DNA of 64,000 nucleotides from Salinisphaera sp. T31B1 (GCF_040361275.1 NZ_APNH01000001.1:1027001-1091000); one strand, 5' to 3'. Shown: positions 55,373 through 64,000, counted from the stretch's first letter. Numbers and translations are program-made. The notes: generated by a model from the sequence alone, not told the origin.

Positions 55373-56439
55373 GCGCTTGCGAGCGCGACACGCCGCCGGC
55401 GCATATCGCCGGGCCCTTGCTGCGCTGGTTCGATGACCACGGTCGGCACGATCTGCCCTGGCAGCATCCCCGTAGCGCGTATCGTGTCTGGGTTGCAGAA
55501 ATCATGCTCCAGCAGACCCAGGTCGTCACGGTCGTCGACTACTTCAACGCGTTCATGACGCGGTTTCCGGATATACAGACGCTGGCCGCGGCAGACAACG
55601 ATGCGGTGATGGCACATTGGGCGGGGCTGGGCTACTACGCTCGAGCGCGTAATCTGCATGCGGCGGCCAAGCGTGTGGTCGCCGAGCACGGAGGCCGCTT
55701 TCCGACCAGCGTCGAGCAACTGATGCGGCTGCCGGGCATCGGCCGGAGTACCGCCGGCGCAATCGTCGCGCAGGCTTTTGGCATCTGGGCGCCGATCCTG
55801 GACGGCAACGCCAAACGCGTGATCGCGCGGCTGGCGGCTGTCACCGAAACACCGGGTACGGCCGCCTTCGAAAAGCCGCTCTGGCGGCTGGCCGAGCGCT
55901 ATACCCCAAACCGGCGCATCACCGACTACACCCAGGCGATCATGGACCTGGGTGCAACCGTGTGTACGCGTGCCCGGCCACAATGCACGCGCTGTCCGTT
56001 GCATAAAGATTGTCTGGCCGCCCGTTACGATCTGCAGCCCCGAATCCCCGCCCCGCGCAAACGCAAGGCACGGCCGCAGCGCGAAGTAACGGTGATCGTG
56101 GCGAGCGACGATCAAGGCCGTATCCTGCTGGAAAAACGCCCGCCCAGCGGTATCTGGGGTGGGCTGTGGAGCCTGCCCGAGCAGGAAGCCGATCTGTCGA
56201 TCGTCGCATTCTGTCGCCATCGCCTCGGCATCGAGATCGAGCCCGGCGCCCGCCTGTCGCCCATCGCTCATGCCTTCACCCATTTCGAATTGCTGATTCA
56301 TCCACAGAAGGTGCAGGTGATCGGTTCAGCCCGTATCATGGATAGTTCGCTGCAATGGTACGCACGCGACCGGCTGCCGGGTCTGCCCGCACCGATGGCG
56401 CGCGTGCTCGACACACACCAACACGCATTCGCGCTATGA
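55369..56439 (+). CDS. mutY: A/G-specific adenine glycosylase
   Basis: 356 residues. Catalytic Glu in 'AEIMLQQTQVVTV', helix-hairpin-helix 'LMRLPGIGRSTAGAI', catalytic Asp in 'ILDGNAKRV', and the 4Fe-4S cluster cysteines in 'CTRARPQCTRCPLHKDC'; the C-terminal Nudix-like domain reads 8-oxoG. It removes A mispaired with 8-oxoguanine. A TTG start at 55369 overlaps the upstream stop (TTGA) and its own stop overlaps yggX (ATGA): mutY-yggX is the usual gammaproteobacterial pair. Confidence 0.95.
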   Translation: MSACERDTPPAHIAGPLLRWFDDHGRHDLPWQHPRSAYRVWVAEIMLQQTQVVTVVDYFNAFMTRFPDIQTLAAADNDAVMAHWAGLGYYARARNLHAAAKRVVAEHGGRFPTSVEQLMRLPGIGRSTAGAIVAQAFGIWAPILDGNAKRVIARLAAVTETPGTAAFEKPLWRLAERYTPNRRITDYTQAIMDLGATVCTRARPQCTRCPLHKDCLAARYDLQPRIPAPRKRKARPQREVTVIVASDDQGRILLEKRPPSGIWGGLWSLPEQEADLSIVAFCRHRLGIEIEPGARLSPIAHAFTHFELLIHPQKVQVIGSARIMDSSLQWYARDRLPGLPAPMARVLDTHQHAFAL

Positions 56440-56708
56440 GTCACACCGTCCACTGCGTCAAGCTCGACAAGCACGCCGAAGGGCTGCCGCGCCCGCCGCT
56501 GCCCGGCACGCTGGGCCAGCGTATCTACGACAACGTCTCGATGCAGGCCTGGCAGCAGTGGCTGGTCGAACAGACCCGCCTGATCAACGAATATCAGCTG
56601 CACCTGGCCGATCCGAAGGCGCGGGAGTTCCTGGCCGAGCAGACCGAGGAATATTTCTTCGGCAGCGGCGAGACCGCGGAAACACACTACGTGCCGCCGA
56701 AAAGCTAG
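56436..56708 (+). CDS. yggX: Fe(2+)-trafficking protein YggX
   Basis: 90 residues, standard length. 'VHCVKLDKHAEGL' (with the conserved cysteine), 'PPLPGTLGQRIYDNVSMQAW' and the C-terminal 'EEYFFGS' are diagnostic. YggX protects Fe-S clusters from oxidative damage and in E. coli follows mutY, as here (ATGA overlap). Its mutY neighbour carries a 4Fe-4S cluster. Confidence 0.96.
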   Translation: MSHTVHCVKLDKHAEGLPRPPLPGTLGQRIYDNVSMQAWQQWLVEQTRLINEYQLHLADPKAREFLAEQTEEYFFGSGETAETHYVPPKS

Positions 56709-56787
56709 CGTGATTCGCGTCCGGGCGGTTGACTCGCAACGTCCGGATCGGTCTAATACGCGTTCTTCGAGATCGGTTCCACGATCC

Positions 56788-56863
56788 GGCCGGATAGCTC
56801 AGTTGGTAGAGCATGCGACTGAAAATCGCAGTGTCGGTGGTTCGATTCCACCTCCGGCCACCA
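56788..56863 (+). tRNA. tRNA-Phe (GAA)
   Basis: 76 bases with CCA encoded. The acceptor stem 56788-56794 pairs with 56853-56859; the anticodon loop 56819-56825 has GAA at 56821-56823. D-arm AGCTCAGTTGGTAGAGCA and T-arm GGTTCGATTCC are standard. Confidence 0.98.
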
Positions 56864-57271
56864 TCTTCTCCTGATTCGAATCCCTCGACAGGATCGCTCG
56901 AGATCCCGACATCTCGACGCCGCCGTATCACCGGCGCCTCCCACATCTAGCATCTGGCCGCTCGCCTGCTCGTGACGCGTTCGCAAGCAGTCGAGCCGCC
57001 GCGATCGTATCGATAGTCCTTGGCAGGCCGTCGATCGGCGCGACCCGCTGCCACACCCTCGAGGCCAGTCGACTTACCGCAGCCGCCTCGTCGAGGAAGA
57101 TTGTGCGCGATCGGACAACCGCCCCGTGCTCCATCGTCTGCGCGCGGGATAGCGCCAACGTGGTGGTCGGTCGATCCGTGAGCGGTGGCGTCGTCCGGCT
57201 CAACCAAGAGCGATCTCCTCTTCCGGTCCATTGGTCGGTTGACGCAACCGGCATCAGAGGCTACAAAGGCG
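56864..57271. other. Intergenic space between tRNA-Phe and the IclR gene
   Basis: About 400 bases with no supportable gene on either strand. The right end carries two operator-like palindromes listed separately. It may hold the promoter of the IclR gene. Confidence 0.5.
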
Positions 57272-57306
57272 GTTCTCAATATAGAACAAAGTTCAATATA
57301 CTGAAC
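57272..57306. promoter_or_regulatory. Tandem palindromes, likely IclR-type operator
   Basis: Two 16-base inverted repeats sit side by side: 57272-57287 (GTTCTCAATATAGAAC) and 57291-57306 (GTTCAATATACTGAAC), 19 bases centre to centre. They lie directly before the regulator's ribosome binding site, as expected for autoregulation by IclR-family proteins, which bind such sites as dimers. Confidence 0.7.
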
Positions 57307-57322
57307 ATCCGGGAGGGCTAGC

Positions 57323-58102
57323 TTGAGCGGTCGCGGCGCGGAACGCATTCTGTCCTTGATCGAGTGGATGGCCGAGCAGCCGTCATCGGTCGCGTTCATG
57401 GACGCGGTCCGTCAACTCGATCTGCCCAAAAGCAGTGCGCTGTCGCTGTTTCGACTGTTGACGGAACAGGGCTATGCCCGGCGTGGGACCGATGGCCGCT
57501 ACGTGCTGCTGCGCCTGCCGGGCGAGGCGAGCGCTGAACGCCGTCGCTGGGGGGTGCTCAAACGCCAGGCACAGGCGCCGCTCCAGGCGGCTGTCGACAC
57601 TTTGGGTGAGAGCGGCTTCATCGCGGTTCTCGAAGACGATCTGAACGTGCGCTATTTGCTGAAGCTGCTGCCGGCGCGAGAGATCCGCTACGACCGGGAT
57701 ATCACCATCGAGCGCCGTCCGCATCGCGTGTCTTCCGGCTTGATATTGCTGGGCGGGCTGAGCGACGACGACATCGCCGCCTATGCAGCGCAAGAAGCCC
57801 AGGCGGGCCGGCTGGACGAACCGACGAAGGCTCTCATCAAGCGTATTCACACGGCGCGCGAAGCCGGCATACAGAGCAATCCGCGCGGCGTGGTCGAAGG
57901 TGCGGCCGGCGTTGCGGCGCCCATTACCGATGGTCAAGGGCGCATCGTCGCCGCGCTCAACGTGGCCGGACCCGCCGATCGCCTCGCTGAAGATATCGGC
58001 CGTGTCGAACGCGTCGTACGCGAAGCGGCCAGCGCCGTCAGCCAGGCCATGGCCGCGGCCTCGGCGTCGCCATCCATTGCAAGCAAGGAACCCCGCTCAT
58101 GA
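57323..58102 (+). CDS. IclR-family transcriptional regulator
   Basis: 259 residues. The N-terminal winged helix ('RILSLIEWMAEQPSSVAFMD', 'LDLPKSSALSLFRLLTEQGYARR') is followed by the ligand-binding domain with 'GLILLGGLSDDDIAAY' and 'GAAGVAAPITDGQGRIVAALNVAGP'. TTG start at 57323 with GGAGGG site 5-6 bases upstream. Its stop overlaps the CoA-transferase ATG, so it is the first gene of the operon and probably controls both itself and the catabolic genes through the palindromes upstream. Confidence 0.92.
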   Translation: MSGRGAERILSLIEWMAEQPSSVAFMDAVRQLDLPKSSALSLFRLLTEQGYARRGTDGRYVLLRLPGEASAERRRWGVLKRQAQAPLQAAVDTLGESGFIAVLEDDLNVRYLLKLLPAREIRYDRDITIERRPHRVSSGLILLGGLSDDDIAAYAAQEAQAGRLDEPTKALIKRIHTAREAGIQSNPRGVVEGAAGVAAPITDGQGRIVAALNVAGPADRLAEDIGRVERVVREAASAVSQAMAAASASPSIASKEPRS

Positions 58103-59349
58103 GCGTCGCCCAGCACTGGCACAAGAAGTCGTTTTCGCCACAGGCACGTGGCCCGCTCGACGGGGTGCGGGTACTGGACCTGTCACGGCTGGTGGCCGGG
58201 AACATGACCTCGCTGCAACTCGCGGATTTCGGCGCCGATGTCGTCAAGATCGAGCCGCGGGCCAAGGGTGATCCCTTACGGGCCTGGAAGCAGGGCGGGC
58301 AAGCGACCTTCTGGAAGACCTACGGACGCAACAAGCGCTCGCTGGCGGTAGATTTCCGTACCGATGGTGCGCTGGCGCTGATCAAGCGCTTGATGAGCCG
58401 TGCGGATGTCATGATTGAAAGCTTTCGTCCGGGCACGCTGGAAAAGATGGGGCTTGGGCCGGACGTCCTCGAGCACGACTTCCCGCACCTGGTCATGCTG
58501 CGTATCTCCGGCTTTGGCCAGACCGGACCCTACAGCCCGCGTCCGGGTTTCGGAACGCTGGTCGAAGCGATGTCGGGCTTTGCCCATCGCAACGGTGAGC
58601 CCGATGGAGATCCCTTGCTGCCGCCGTTGGCGCTCGCCGACATGATTTCCGGGCTCTACGGCGCAAACGCGGTGATGATGGCGCTGCGCGCTCGCGATAC
58701 CGACGGCCACGGACAGATCATCGACGTTTCGCTGCTCGAATCGATGGTGTCGGTGCTCGGGCCGGAGCCGTTGGATTACGCACTGACGGGCAGGCCCAAG
58801 CCAAGGGTGGGCAACGGGTCGAACACCTCGAGCCCGCGCAATGTCTATCAGAGCGCCGATGGGTGCTATATCGCCATATCGGCCTCGATTCAGCGCACGG
58901 CCGAGCGTCTTTTCGAAGCGATCGGCCGTGCCGACATGAACGACGACCCGCGCTATGCGACCAATGAGGCACGGGTTGCACGCCGCGAGGAAGTCGACGC
59001 GATCGTAGGCGGCTGGATTGGTGAGCGAACGCGTGATCAGGTCATGGACGTGTTCGCTCGCAAAGGGATTACGGCAGCGCCGGTCTACGGCGTCGACGAT
59101 ATCGTCGACGACGCGCATTTCATCGAGCGCGAAATATTCGTCGATATCCCCGACGAGGATCTGGGTCAGGCGACAACGCATTCGCCCCTGCCGCGCCTGT
59201 CGCGCACTCCAGGCTCATTGCGCCGGCCCGCGCCGCGCCTGGGCGAGCATTCCGCCGAGATTCTCGCCGAAGCTGGTTATTCCGAGAACGAATACAACGC
59301 CCTGTTGACCGACGGCACCGTGTATTCGGTTAAGAGGCGGTCCGAATGA
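58099..59349 (+). CDS. CoA-transferase family III (CaiB/BaiF)
   Basis: 416 residues. 'GPLDGVRVLDLSRLVAGNMTSLQLADFGADVVKIE' in pieces at the N-terminus, 'GYGRNKRSLAVD'-like segment, the catalytic aspartate in 'LALADMISGLYGA' (D181) and 'GHGQIIDVSLLES' are diagnostic. These enzymes move CoA between carboxylic acids. The next gene encodes a CitE-like lyase, so I infer it activates a hydroxy-dicarboxylic acid (as in citramalate/itaconate breakdown) for cleavage. Overlaps both neighbours by 4 bases. Confidence 0.92.
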   Translation: MSVAQHWHKKSFSPQARGPLDGVRVLDLSRLVAGNMTSLQLADFGADVVKIEPRAKGDPLRAWKQGGQATFWKTYGRNKRSLAVDFRTDGALALIKRLMSRADVMIESFRPGTLEKMGLGPDVLEHDFPHLVMLRISGFGQTGPYSPRPGFGTLVEAMSGFAHRNGEPDGDPLLPPLALADMISGLYGANAVMMALRARDTDGHGQIIDVSLLESMVSVLGPEPLDYALTGRPKPRVGNGSNTSSPRNVYQSADGCYIAISASIQRTAERLFEAIGRADMNDDPRYATNEARVARREEVDAIVGGWIGERTRDQVMDVFARKGITAAPVYGVDDIVDDAHFIEREIFVDIPDEDLGQATTHSPLPRLSRTPGSLRRPAPRLGEHSAEILAEAGYSENEYNALLTDGTVYSVKRRSE

Positions 59350-60179
59350 GATTGCGTTCGCTGCTGTACGTGCCGGCTCACGCCGAGCGCTTCGTTGCCA
59401 AAGCCCATCAGCGCGGCGCCGACGCGATCATTCTGGATCTCGAGGATGCGGTTGCCGAGCCATCGAAGGATCTGGCCCGGCGCGCGCTCGCCGCGGCGGT
59501 GCCTGCCGTGGGTCGTCGAGGCGCGCGGGTCTATGTGCGCGTGAATACCGGCGAGCGAATGATCGCCGATACGCGGGCGGCCCTGGCGGCCGGCGTTCAG
59601 GGCGTCATGGTGCCGAAGGCGCGCGGCGCGGCTTCGATCGACGCCTTTCTGGCCGGCGCGGGCGCGGCCTGGCACAGCGGTCTGGATTTGCTTGCGATCG
59701 TGGAAGATGCCGCCGGCCTGCTCGACGCACGTGCGATCGCCGCACATCCGGCAGTCTCGGCCCTGTGCCTGGGGGCCGAGGATTTCGCGACCGACACCGG
59801 CGCATGTCCGGATATGGATGTCGTGCGGCTGCCGAAATTGCTCGTTCACTATGCGGCGAAGGCCGAGGGGAAACAGTCTCTGGGGCTGCTGCAGTCCATT
59901 GCGGATTACAACGACCCCGAGACGATCGTACAGGCAGCGCGACAGGCCGCGCGGTTCGGCTTCGACGGCGCCAGTTGTATCCATCCGAAGGTCGTTGCGC
60001 CCCTGAACGCGGCGTTTACGCCCTCCAAAGAGGCCATAACCCGGGCGCGCCGGGTGCTGGAAGCCGCCACGCGAGCCGCGGATCAGGGGCTTGGTGCCTT
60101 CGTTCTGGACGGCGAATTCGTGGATCGGCCGATGATCAGGCGTGCGCAGGCCACGATCGCCAAAGCAGGCGACGATTGA
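59346..60179 (+). CDS. CitE-like CoA-ester lyase (HpcH/HpaI family)
   Basis: 277 residues. 'RSLLYVPAHAERFVAKA', 'ILDLEDAVAEPSK', 'VYVRVNTG', the metal glutamate in 'IVEDAAGLLD' and aspartate in 'LGAEDFATDTG', and 'GASCIHPKVVAPLNAAFTPS' are all family marks. Members cleave malyl-, citramalyl- or citryl-type CoA esters. With the CoA-transferase it forms a two-step activate-and-cleave module; the likely products are acetyl-CoA and a keto acid, but the exact ester is unknown. Confidence 0.9.
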   Translation: MRLRSLLYVPAHAERFVAKAHQRGADAIILDLEDAVAEPSKDLARRALAAAVPAVGRRGARVYVRVNTGERMIADTRAALAAGVQGVMVPKARGAASIDAFLAGAGAAWHSGLDLLAIVEDAAGLLDARAIAAHPAVSALCLGAEDFATDTGACPDMDVVRLPKLLVHYAAKAEGKQSLGLLQSIADYNDPETIVQAARQAARFGFDGASCIHPKVVAPLNAAFTPSKEAITRARRVLEAATRAADQGLGAFVLDGEFVDRPMIRRAQATIAKAGDD

Positions 60180-61000
60180 TGAACAACGCCTGCGACAGCC
60201 ATGTTCACGTGCTGGATCCGGCTTTTGCCACGGTCGATGGCCAGGGTGTGCCGACGGGCATGACGGCGTCCGATTATGAGGCGGTTCAGCCGGTACTCGG
60301 CACCGACCGGGTGGTGATCGTACAGGCAAAGAACTACGGCACCGACAACCGGTGCCTGGTCGATGCGCTGGCGCGTTTTTCGCCGCGGGCGCGTGGCGTC
60401 GCGGTCGTCGACCGCCGTATCGGGGACGACGAGTTGGTGCGTTTACACAAAGCCGGCGTGCGCGGGGTGCGGTTTTCGCTATGGAATCCGACGAACGCCG
60501 TGGTCGACGCGGTCGATCTGATGCCCGTGGCCGAGCGCATCGCGCCGCTGGGCTGGCATCTGCAGCTGCATATGTCGGCCGACCAACTCGTGGCCCATCG
60601 GGCCGAGCTTGCGCGTCTTCCCTGCGATCTCGTGATCGATCATATGGCGCGCCTGCCCTCGGGCCGGGGTTGTCTTACCCATCCCGCGTTCGATCTGGTT
60701 CGCGGGCTGGCAAACGATGGGCATGCCTGGGTCAAGCTGTCCGGCCCGTATCTGAATCGGCGACCGGGCGCGGCCGGTTTCGACGATGCGCGTGCTGTTG
60801 CGCGTGCCTGGGTCGAGGCCATTGCGAACCGGCTCGTCTGGGGCAGCGACTGGCCGCATGTCACCGAAGGCGCCGAGGCGCCGGCGCCGGAGACGATTGC
60901 GGCAACCCTGCACGACTGGTGCGCCGGCGATCCGCGCCTGATCGAAACCATCGCGGTTCATACCCCGGCCGCCCTCTATGGATTTGGAACACCGGCCTGA
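60179..61000 (+). CDS. Amidohydrolase-family lactonase-like protein
   Basis: 273 residues, TIM-barrel amidohydrolase_2 type. 'CDSHVHVLDPAF' at the N-terminus, 'IVQAKNYGTDNRCLVDAL', 'DHMARLPSG' and 'LVWGSDWPHV' resemble the 2-pyrone-4,6-dicarboxylate lactonase (LigI)/galactarolactone isomerase group. It shares one base with the previous stop. Its place suggests it opens a lactone of a di- or tricarboxylic acid before the CoA-transferase step. The precise substrate is open. Confidence 0.85.
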   Translation: MNNACDSHVHVLDPAFATVDGQGVPTGMTASDYEAVQPVLGTDRVVIVQAKNYGTDNRCLVDALARFSPRARGVAVVDRRIGDDELVRLHKAGVRGVRFSLWNPTNAVVDAVDLMPVAERIAPLGWHLQLHMSADQLVAHRAELARLPCDLVIDHMARLPSGRGCLTHPAFDLVRGLANDGHAWVKLSGPYLNRRPGAAGFDDARAVARAWVEAIANRLVWGSDWPHVTEGAEAPAPETIAATLHDWCAGDPRLIETIAVHTPAALYGFGTPA

Positions 61001-61050
61001 CCGTTCGCGCGGCCTGGCGATCAAGGATCACAAAAAGGAGGACTAGACCA

Positions 61051-62034
61051 ATGAAGAAGTTCACGAACAGGCTGCTATCGACGATAGCGGCGGCGGTTCT
61101 GGTGATTGGCGCCACCGCCGGGCAGGCCGCGGACTGGCCGGGGCGCAAGATCACGATCATCGTGCCGTATGCAGCCGGCGGAAGCGCCGACCGCGTGGCA
61201 CGCAATCTGGCCCCGTATCTGGAAAAAGAACTGGATACCTCGATCGTCATACAGAATCGGCCCGGCGCATCCAGCCAGATCGGAACCATGCAGTTTCTTG
61301 CTCGGCCGGCAGATGCGAACACGCTGCTGTTGAACGCCCAGCCATATTTCAGCGCGTCGATCGTGTTGCAAGGGGCGAGCTACAGCGTCGACGATCTTGA
61401 GGTGCTCAACGTACACAACGTGGGCAATATTTCGATTACGGTCCCAGCGGATTCGCCCTATCAGACGTTTGCCGATCTCAATGATGCGATCAAAGCCAAT
61501 CCGGGCAGCGTATCGATGGGGACGGTACGCGGCGGGGCCTCGCATCTGCTGGCGCTGCTGCTCAGAGACAAGCTGGGCTGGGACGATCGTCTGGTCACCT
61601 ACGACAGCGGCGCGCCGGTTCGTACGGCATTGCTCGGCGGCCAGATCGACAGTTCCACCAATGGCGCGGTATCCGATGCGGCCATGAAGCCGAAGGTGCG
61701 CTCGCTGGCGTTGTCGACCTCGAACGGCATCTCGGCGTTTTCCGACGCGCCGTATTTGAACGATGTGCTGGCCCAGTACGACGTAAAAGTGCCGGAGATC
61801 GGCGACGTGCGTTTCCTTGCGGTCAAGGCGGGCACGAAAAAAGCCTATCCCGAGCGCTACGAAAAGCTGCTCAGCGCCTATCAGGCCGTGCTCGCCAACC
61901 CGGACTACCAGGCGTTGCTCGAAAAACAGGGTTCGGCCGAGGAAACCTCGTATCGCGGACCTGAGCAGAGCACGAAGATCGTGCGCGACATGGACGAGCT
62001 GATGCGTTCTTACAAGTCCTCCTTCGGCGAGTAG
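61051..62034 (+). CDS. TTT substrate-binding protein (TctC family)
   Basis: 327 residues with a signal peptide (about 1-26, cleaved after GQA). The mature start 'ADWPGRKITIIVPYAAGGSAD' and 'IVIQNRPGASSQIG' are diagnostic of TctC/Bug receptors for carboxylates. An AAAAAGGAGG site precedes ATG 61051. It delivers the ligand to the TctAB permease encoded next, and follows the catabolic genes by 50 bases. Confidence 0.94.
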   Translation: MKKFTNRLLSTIAAAVLVIGATAGQAADWPGRKITIIVPYAAGGSADRVARNLAPYLEKELDTSIVIQNRPGASSQIGTMQFLARPADANTLLLNAQPYFSASIVLQGASYSVDDLEVLNVHNVGNISITVPADSPYQTFADLNDAIKANPGSVSMGTVRGGASHLLALLLRDKLGWDDRLVTYDSGAPVRTALLGGQIDSSTNGAVSDAAMKPKVRSLALSTSNGISAFSDAPYLNDVLAQYDVKVPEIGDVRFLAVKAGTKKAYPERYEKLLSAYQAVLANPDYQALLEKQGSAEETSYRGPEQSTKIVRDMDELMRSYKSSFGE

Positions 62035-62098
62035 CGGCATAACGGGGCGCGTGTCTCACGCGCGCTCCGTTGGTTCGTATTGCACGGGAGTGAACGGC

Positions 62099-62536
62099 AT
62101 GCACAAAGAGAGAACGGCGAGTGCGCTGGTGGTACCGGTGCTGATGCTGGTCTTCGCCATCGTCTACGGCTGGAGCAATCGCAGCGTTCCGGCATCGGAT
62201 ATGCGCTTTGCTATGCCGGTTACGCTGCTGCTGGCTGTGTTGTCGCTGGTATTGATCGTATCGATCATGCGCAAGCGTGTACCGGTCGGGCCAGCGCTTA
62301 CCGCCGCCCGGCTCAAACGGCCGGTGATGCTGCTGGTCTGTTCTGCGGTCCTGCTGTTCGGCGCGGCCTGGGATTTCATGCTCGCGACGGCGGCCTTTTT
62401 GGCTATCGCCATTCCGGCACTGGGTGTTCGACGAGTAGCGGTCGTCGTGCCCACGGCGATCGGATTGCCCATCGCGCTGTATTTCGGTTTTTCGATGCTC
62501 GGTGTGCCTTTGAATTCTATCTGGTTCGGGGGCTGA
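62099..62536 (+). CDS. TTT small membrane subunit (TctB family)
   Basis: 145 residues with four helices, including 'ALVVPVLMLVFAIVYGW', 'PVTLLLAVLSLVLIVSIM' and two in the C-terminal half; size, topology and position between receptor and large subunit fit TctB. TctB proteins vary greatly in sequence, so the call rests largely on context. GGGAG site upstream of ATG 62099. The TctA gene begins 3 bases after its stop. Confidence 0.85.
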   Translation: MHKERTASALVVPVLMLVFAIVYGWSNRSVPASDMRFAMPVTLLLAVLSLVLIVSIMRKRVPVGPALTAARLKRPVMLLVCSAVLLFGAAWDFMLATAAFLAIAIPALGVRRVAVVVPTAIGLPIALYFGFSMLGVPLNSIWFGG

Positions 62537-62539
62537 GCC

Positions 62540-64000
62540 ATGGATACGCTGATCGCGGCGGTCACACCGCTGGCCGATGTCTGGATCGTGGCCTATATGC
62601 TGATCGGGTTGTTTCTCGGCGTGGTGTTCGGTGCCATCCCGGGTTTGAATGCCGGTATCGGCATCGCCCTCATGCTGCCAGTCACCTACGGCATGGATGC
62701 GCTGAGTTCGCTGGTGTTTCTGACTTCTATCTATACCGGCGGCGTGTTCGGTGGCGCGATCACGGCCATCCTGATCAACGCGCCGGGCTCGCCGTCGGCG
62801 GTCGCGACCACGCTCGATGGCTATCCGATGGCCATGAATGGACAGGCCAACGAAGCACTTGGTATTTCGCTGGGCGCTTCTGCGCTCGGCGGCTTTCTGG
62901 GCATGATCTTTCTATGCATCATCATCCAGCCGTTGGCCAGCTTCGCACTGCAGTTCGGCCCGGCCGAGACGTTCCTGCTGGTCATTTTCGCGTTGACCTC
63001 GATCGCGTCGCTATCGGCGGGCAGTTTCATGAAAGGGCTTGTCGCCGGGCTGTTCGGTCTGATGCTTGGCACGATCGGTTTCACGGCGTCGGGCTCGATG
63101 CGGTTTACCTTCGGGTCGATGTATCTGATCGACGGCATGCCGATCATTCCCGCGCTGATCGGGTTCCTGGCCTTGTCCGAGCTGCTCTACAAGCTGGAAT
63201 TGCCGGATGAAAGTCTGCCCAAGGCCGGGCGGCTCAATTTTGGCCGGATATTCAAGGGTTTGTTGATGGCGCCACGGCGCCTGTTCACGCTGGTCCGTTC
63301 GTCGGTCATCGGCATATTCATCGGCGCGATACCCGGCGTTGGCGCGACGGTGGGCAGCCTTATTTCCTATGAAACGGCGCGTCGGAGCAGCCGCACGCCG
63401 GAGAAGTTCGGTCAGGGCGAACCGGACGGCGTGATCGCCGCCGAGGCGGCGAACAATGCCTCAGAGGGCGGGGCTATGGCGACGATGCTGGCCCTGGGCA
63501 TTCCGGGCGGGGCGGCCACGGCCATACTGATCGGCGCATTGACGTTGCAGGGCATCGTGCCTGGTCCACGTCTGATTTATGAGCATGGCGATGTGATCTA
63601 CGGCCTGCTCGCTGCCGAGATGTTGGAACAGATTCTGCTGATCGTTGTGGGTTTCGGCGTTGCCGCGCTGTTCCTGCGCGTGATCTATATCCCTTACTCG
63701 GTTCTCGTGCCGATCGTTTTGACCATGTGCTATATCGGTGCGTTCTCCGTGCGCAACGCCGGCTTTGACGCCGGATTGCTGGTGGCCTGCGGCATTCTCG
63801 GCTGGCTGATGAAGCGCGAGGGTTATCCGGTCGTCGCCGTAGTGATCGGCCTCATGCTGGGCAAGACCGCGGATTCAGAATTGATCCGTTTTTTCCAGTT
63901 GCACGGAACCGATCTATCGGTTTTCTGGACCAATCCGATCTGTATCGTTCTGATACTGGCAACCTGCGCGAGCCTGGCCGCGCCGTGGTTTCAGGGGCGG
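62540..64000 (+). CDS. TTT large membrane subunit (TctA family), 3' end beyond window
   Basis: 487 residues seen, of about 500 expected; the frame is still open at the edge. 'GVVFGAIPGLNAGIGIALMLP', 'FGGAITAILINAPGSPSAVATTLDGYP' in pieces and 'GEPDGVIAAEAANNASEGGAMATMLALGIPGG' (partly) are the duplicated TctA signatures. About 10-12 helices. It is the carboxylate transport channel, with energy from an ion gradient. Confidence 0.95.
   Translation, partial: MDTLIAAVTPLADVWIVAYMLIGLFLGVVFGAIPGLNAGIGIALMLPVTYGMDALSSLVFLTSIYTGGVFGGAITAILINAPGSPSAVATTLDGYPMAMNGQANEALGISLGASALGGFLGMIFLCIIIQPLASFALQFGPAETFLLVIFALTSIASLSAGSFMKGLVAGLFGLMLGTIGFTASGSMRFTFGSMYLIDGMPIIPALIGFLALSELLYKLELPDESLPKAGRLNFGRIFKGLLMAPRRLFTLVRSSVIGIFIGAIPGVGATVGSLISYETARRSSRTPEKFGQGEPDGVIAAEAANNASEGGAMATMLALGIPGGAATAILIGALTLQGIVPGPRLIYEHGDVIYGLLAAEMLEQILLIVVGFGVAALFLRVIYIPYSVLVPIVLTMCYIGAFSVRNAGFDAGLLVACGILGWLMKREGYPVVAVVIGLMLGKTADSELIRFFQLHGTDLSVFWTNPICIVLILATCASLAAPWFQGR

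Noticed and set aside
56788-57322. tRNA-Phe as integration site of an island carrying the IclR-TTT operon
   Set aside because: No integrase, no direct repeat of the tRNA 3' end in the window, and base composition does not change.

Overview
The window is high-GC bacterial DNA with dense, tightly packed genes. The housekeeping order radC / coaBC-dut-argB / pyrE-crc-like and rpmB-rpmG is typical of Gammaproteobacteria. A complete mevalonate pathway plus hopanoid genes in that background makes me think of a Salinisphaera-like organism; this is recall, not proof.

Layout. 1-3.9 kb (minus): a GldF/GldG-type ABC exporter operon. 4.0-6.0 kb: an orphan hydantoinase-A-like protein. 6.2-15.9 kb: ribosomal proteins L33/L28, an outer-membrane barrel, radC, coaBC, dut, argB, pyrE, a Crc-like exonuclease, an AmpG-like permease and a DUF4139 protein. 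15.9-43.1 kb: an isoprenoid/hopanoid supercluster. It holds ispA; a squalene synthase/squalene-hopene cyclase fusion; hpnG, hpnN, hpnA, hpnL, hpnH, hpnB and hpnM; and, embedded among them, a full 2-aminoethylphosphonate (AEP) route (PEP mutase-nucleotidyltransferase fusion, phosphonopyruvate decarboxylase, AEP transaminase) with a second nucleotidyltransferase and a CDP-alcohol phosphatidyltransferase. Then come idi, an HMG-CoA reductase/mevalonate kinase fusion, phosphomevalonate kinase, mvaD and HMG-CoA synthase. 43.1-45.2 kb: an aldo-keto reductase and a phosphoribulokinase-like kinase. 45.2-46.5 kb: about 1.4 kb without a convincing intact gene. 46.5-50.3 kb: a TRAP transporter split over both strands. 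50.6-56.9 kb: trmB, a ThiS-ThiG fusion, an AsmA protein, an SRPBCC protein, mutY, yggX and tRNA-Phe. 57.3-64.0 kb: an IclR-controlled organic-acid catabolic operon with a tripartite tricarboxylate transporter, running off the right edge.

How it works together. The supercluster encodes nearly every step from acetoacetyl-CoA to a finished, exported hopanoid: HMG-CoA synthase and reductase, mevalonate and phosphomevalonate kinases, diphosphomevalonate decarboxylase, Idi, IspA, squalene synthase and cyclase (one polypeptide), side-chain building (HpnH, HpnG, HpnA, HpnB) and transport (HpnN, HpnM). The AEP genes are translationally coupled to hopanoid genes. The hypothesis I would test first is that a CMP-activated phosphonate is transferred by the CDP-alcohol phosphatidyltransferase to a hopanoid or another membrane lipid, giving a phosphonate-headed lipid. 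Four enzyme fusions (SQS-SHC, HMGR-MVK, PepM-NTase, ThiS-ThiG) in one window are also striking.
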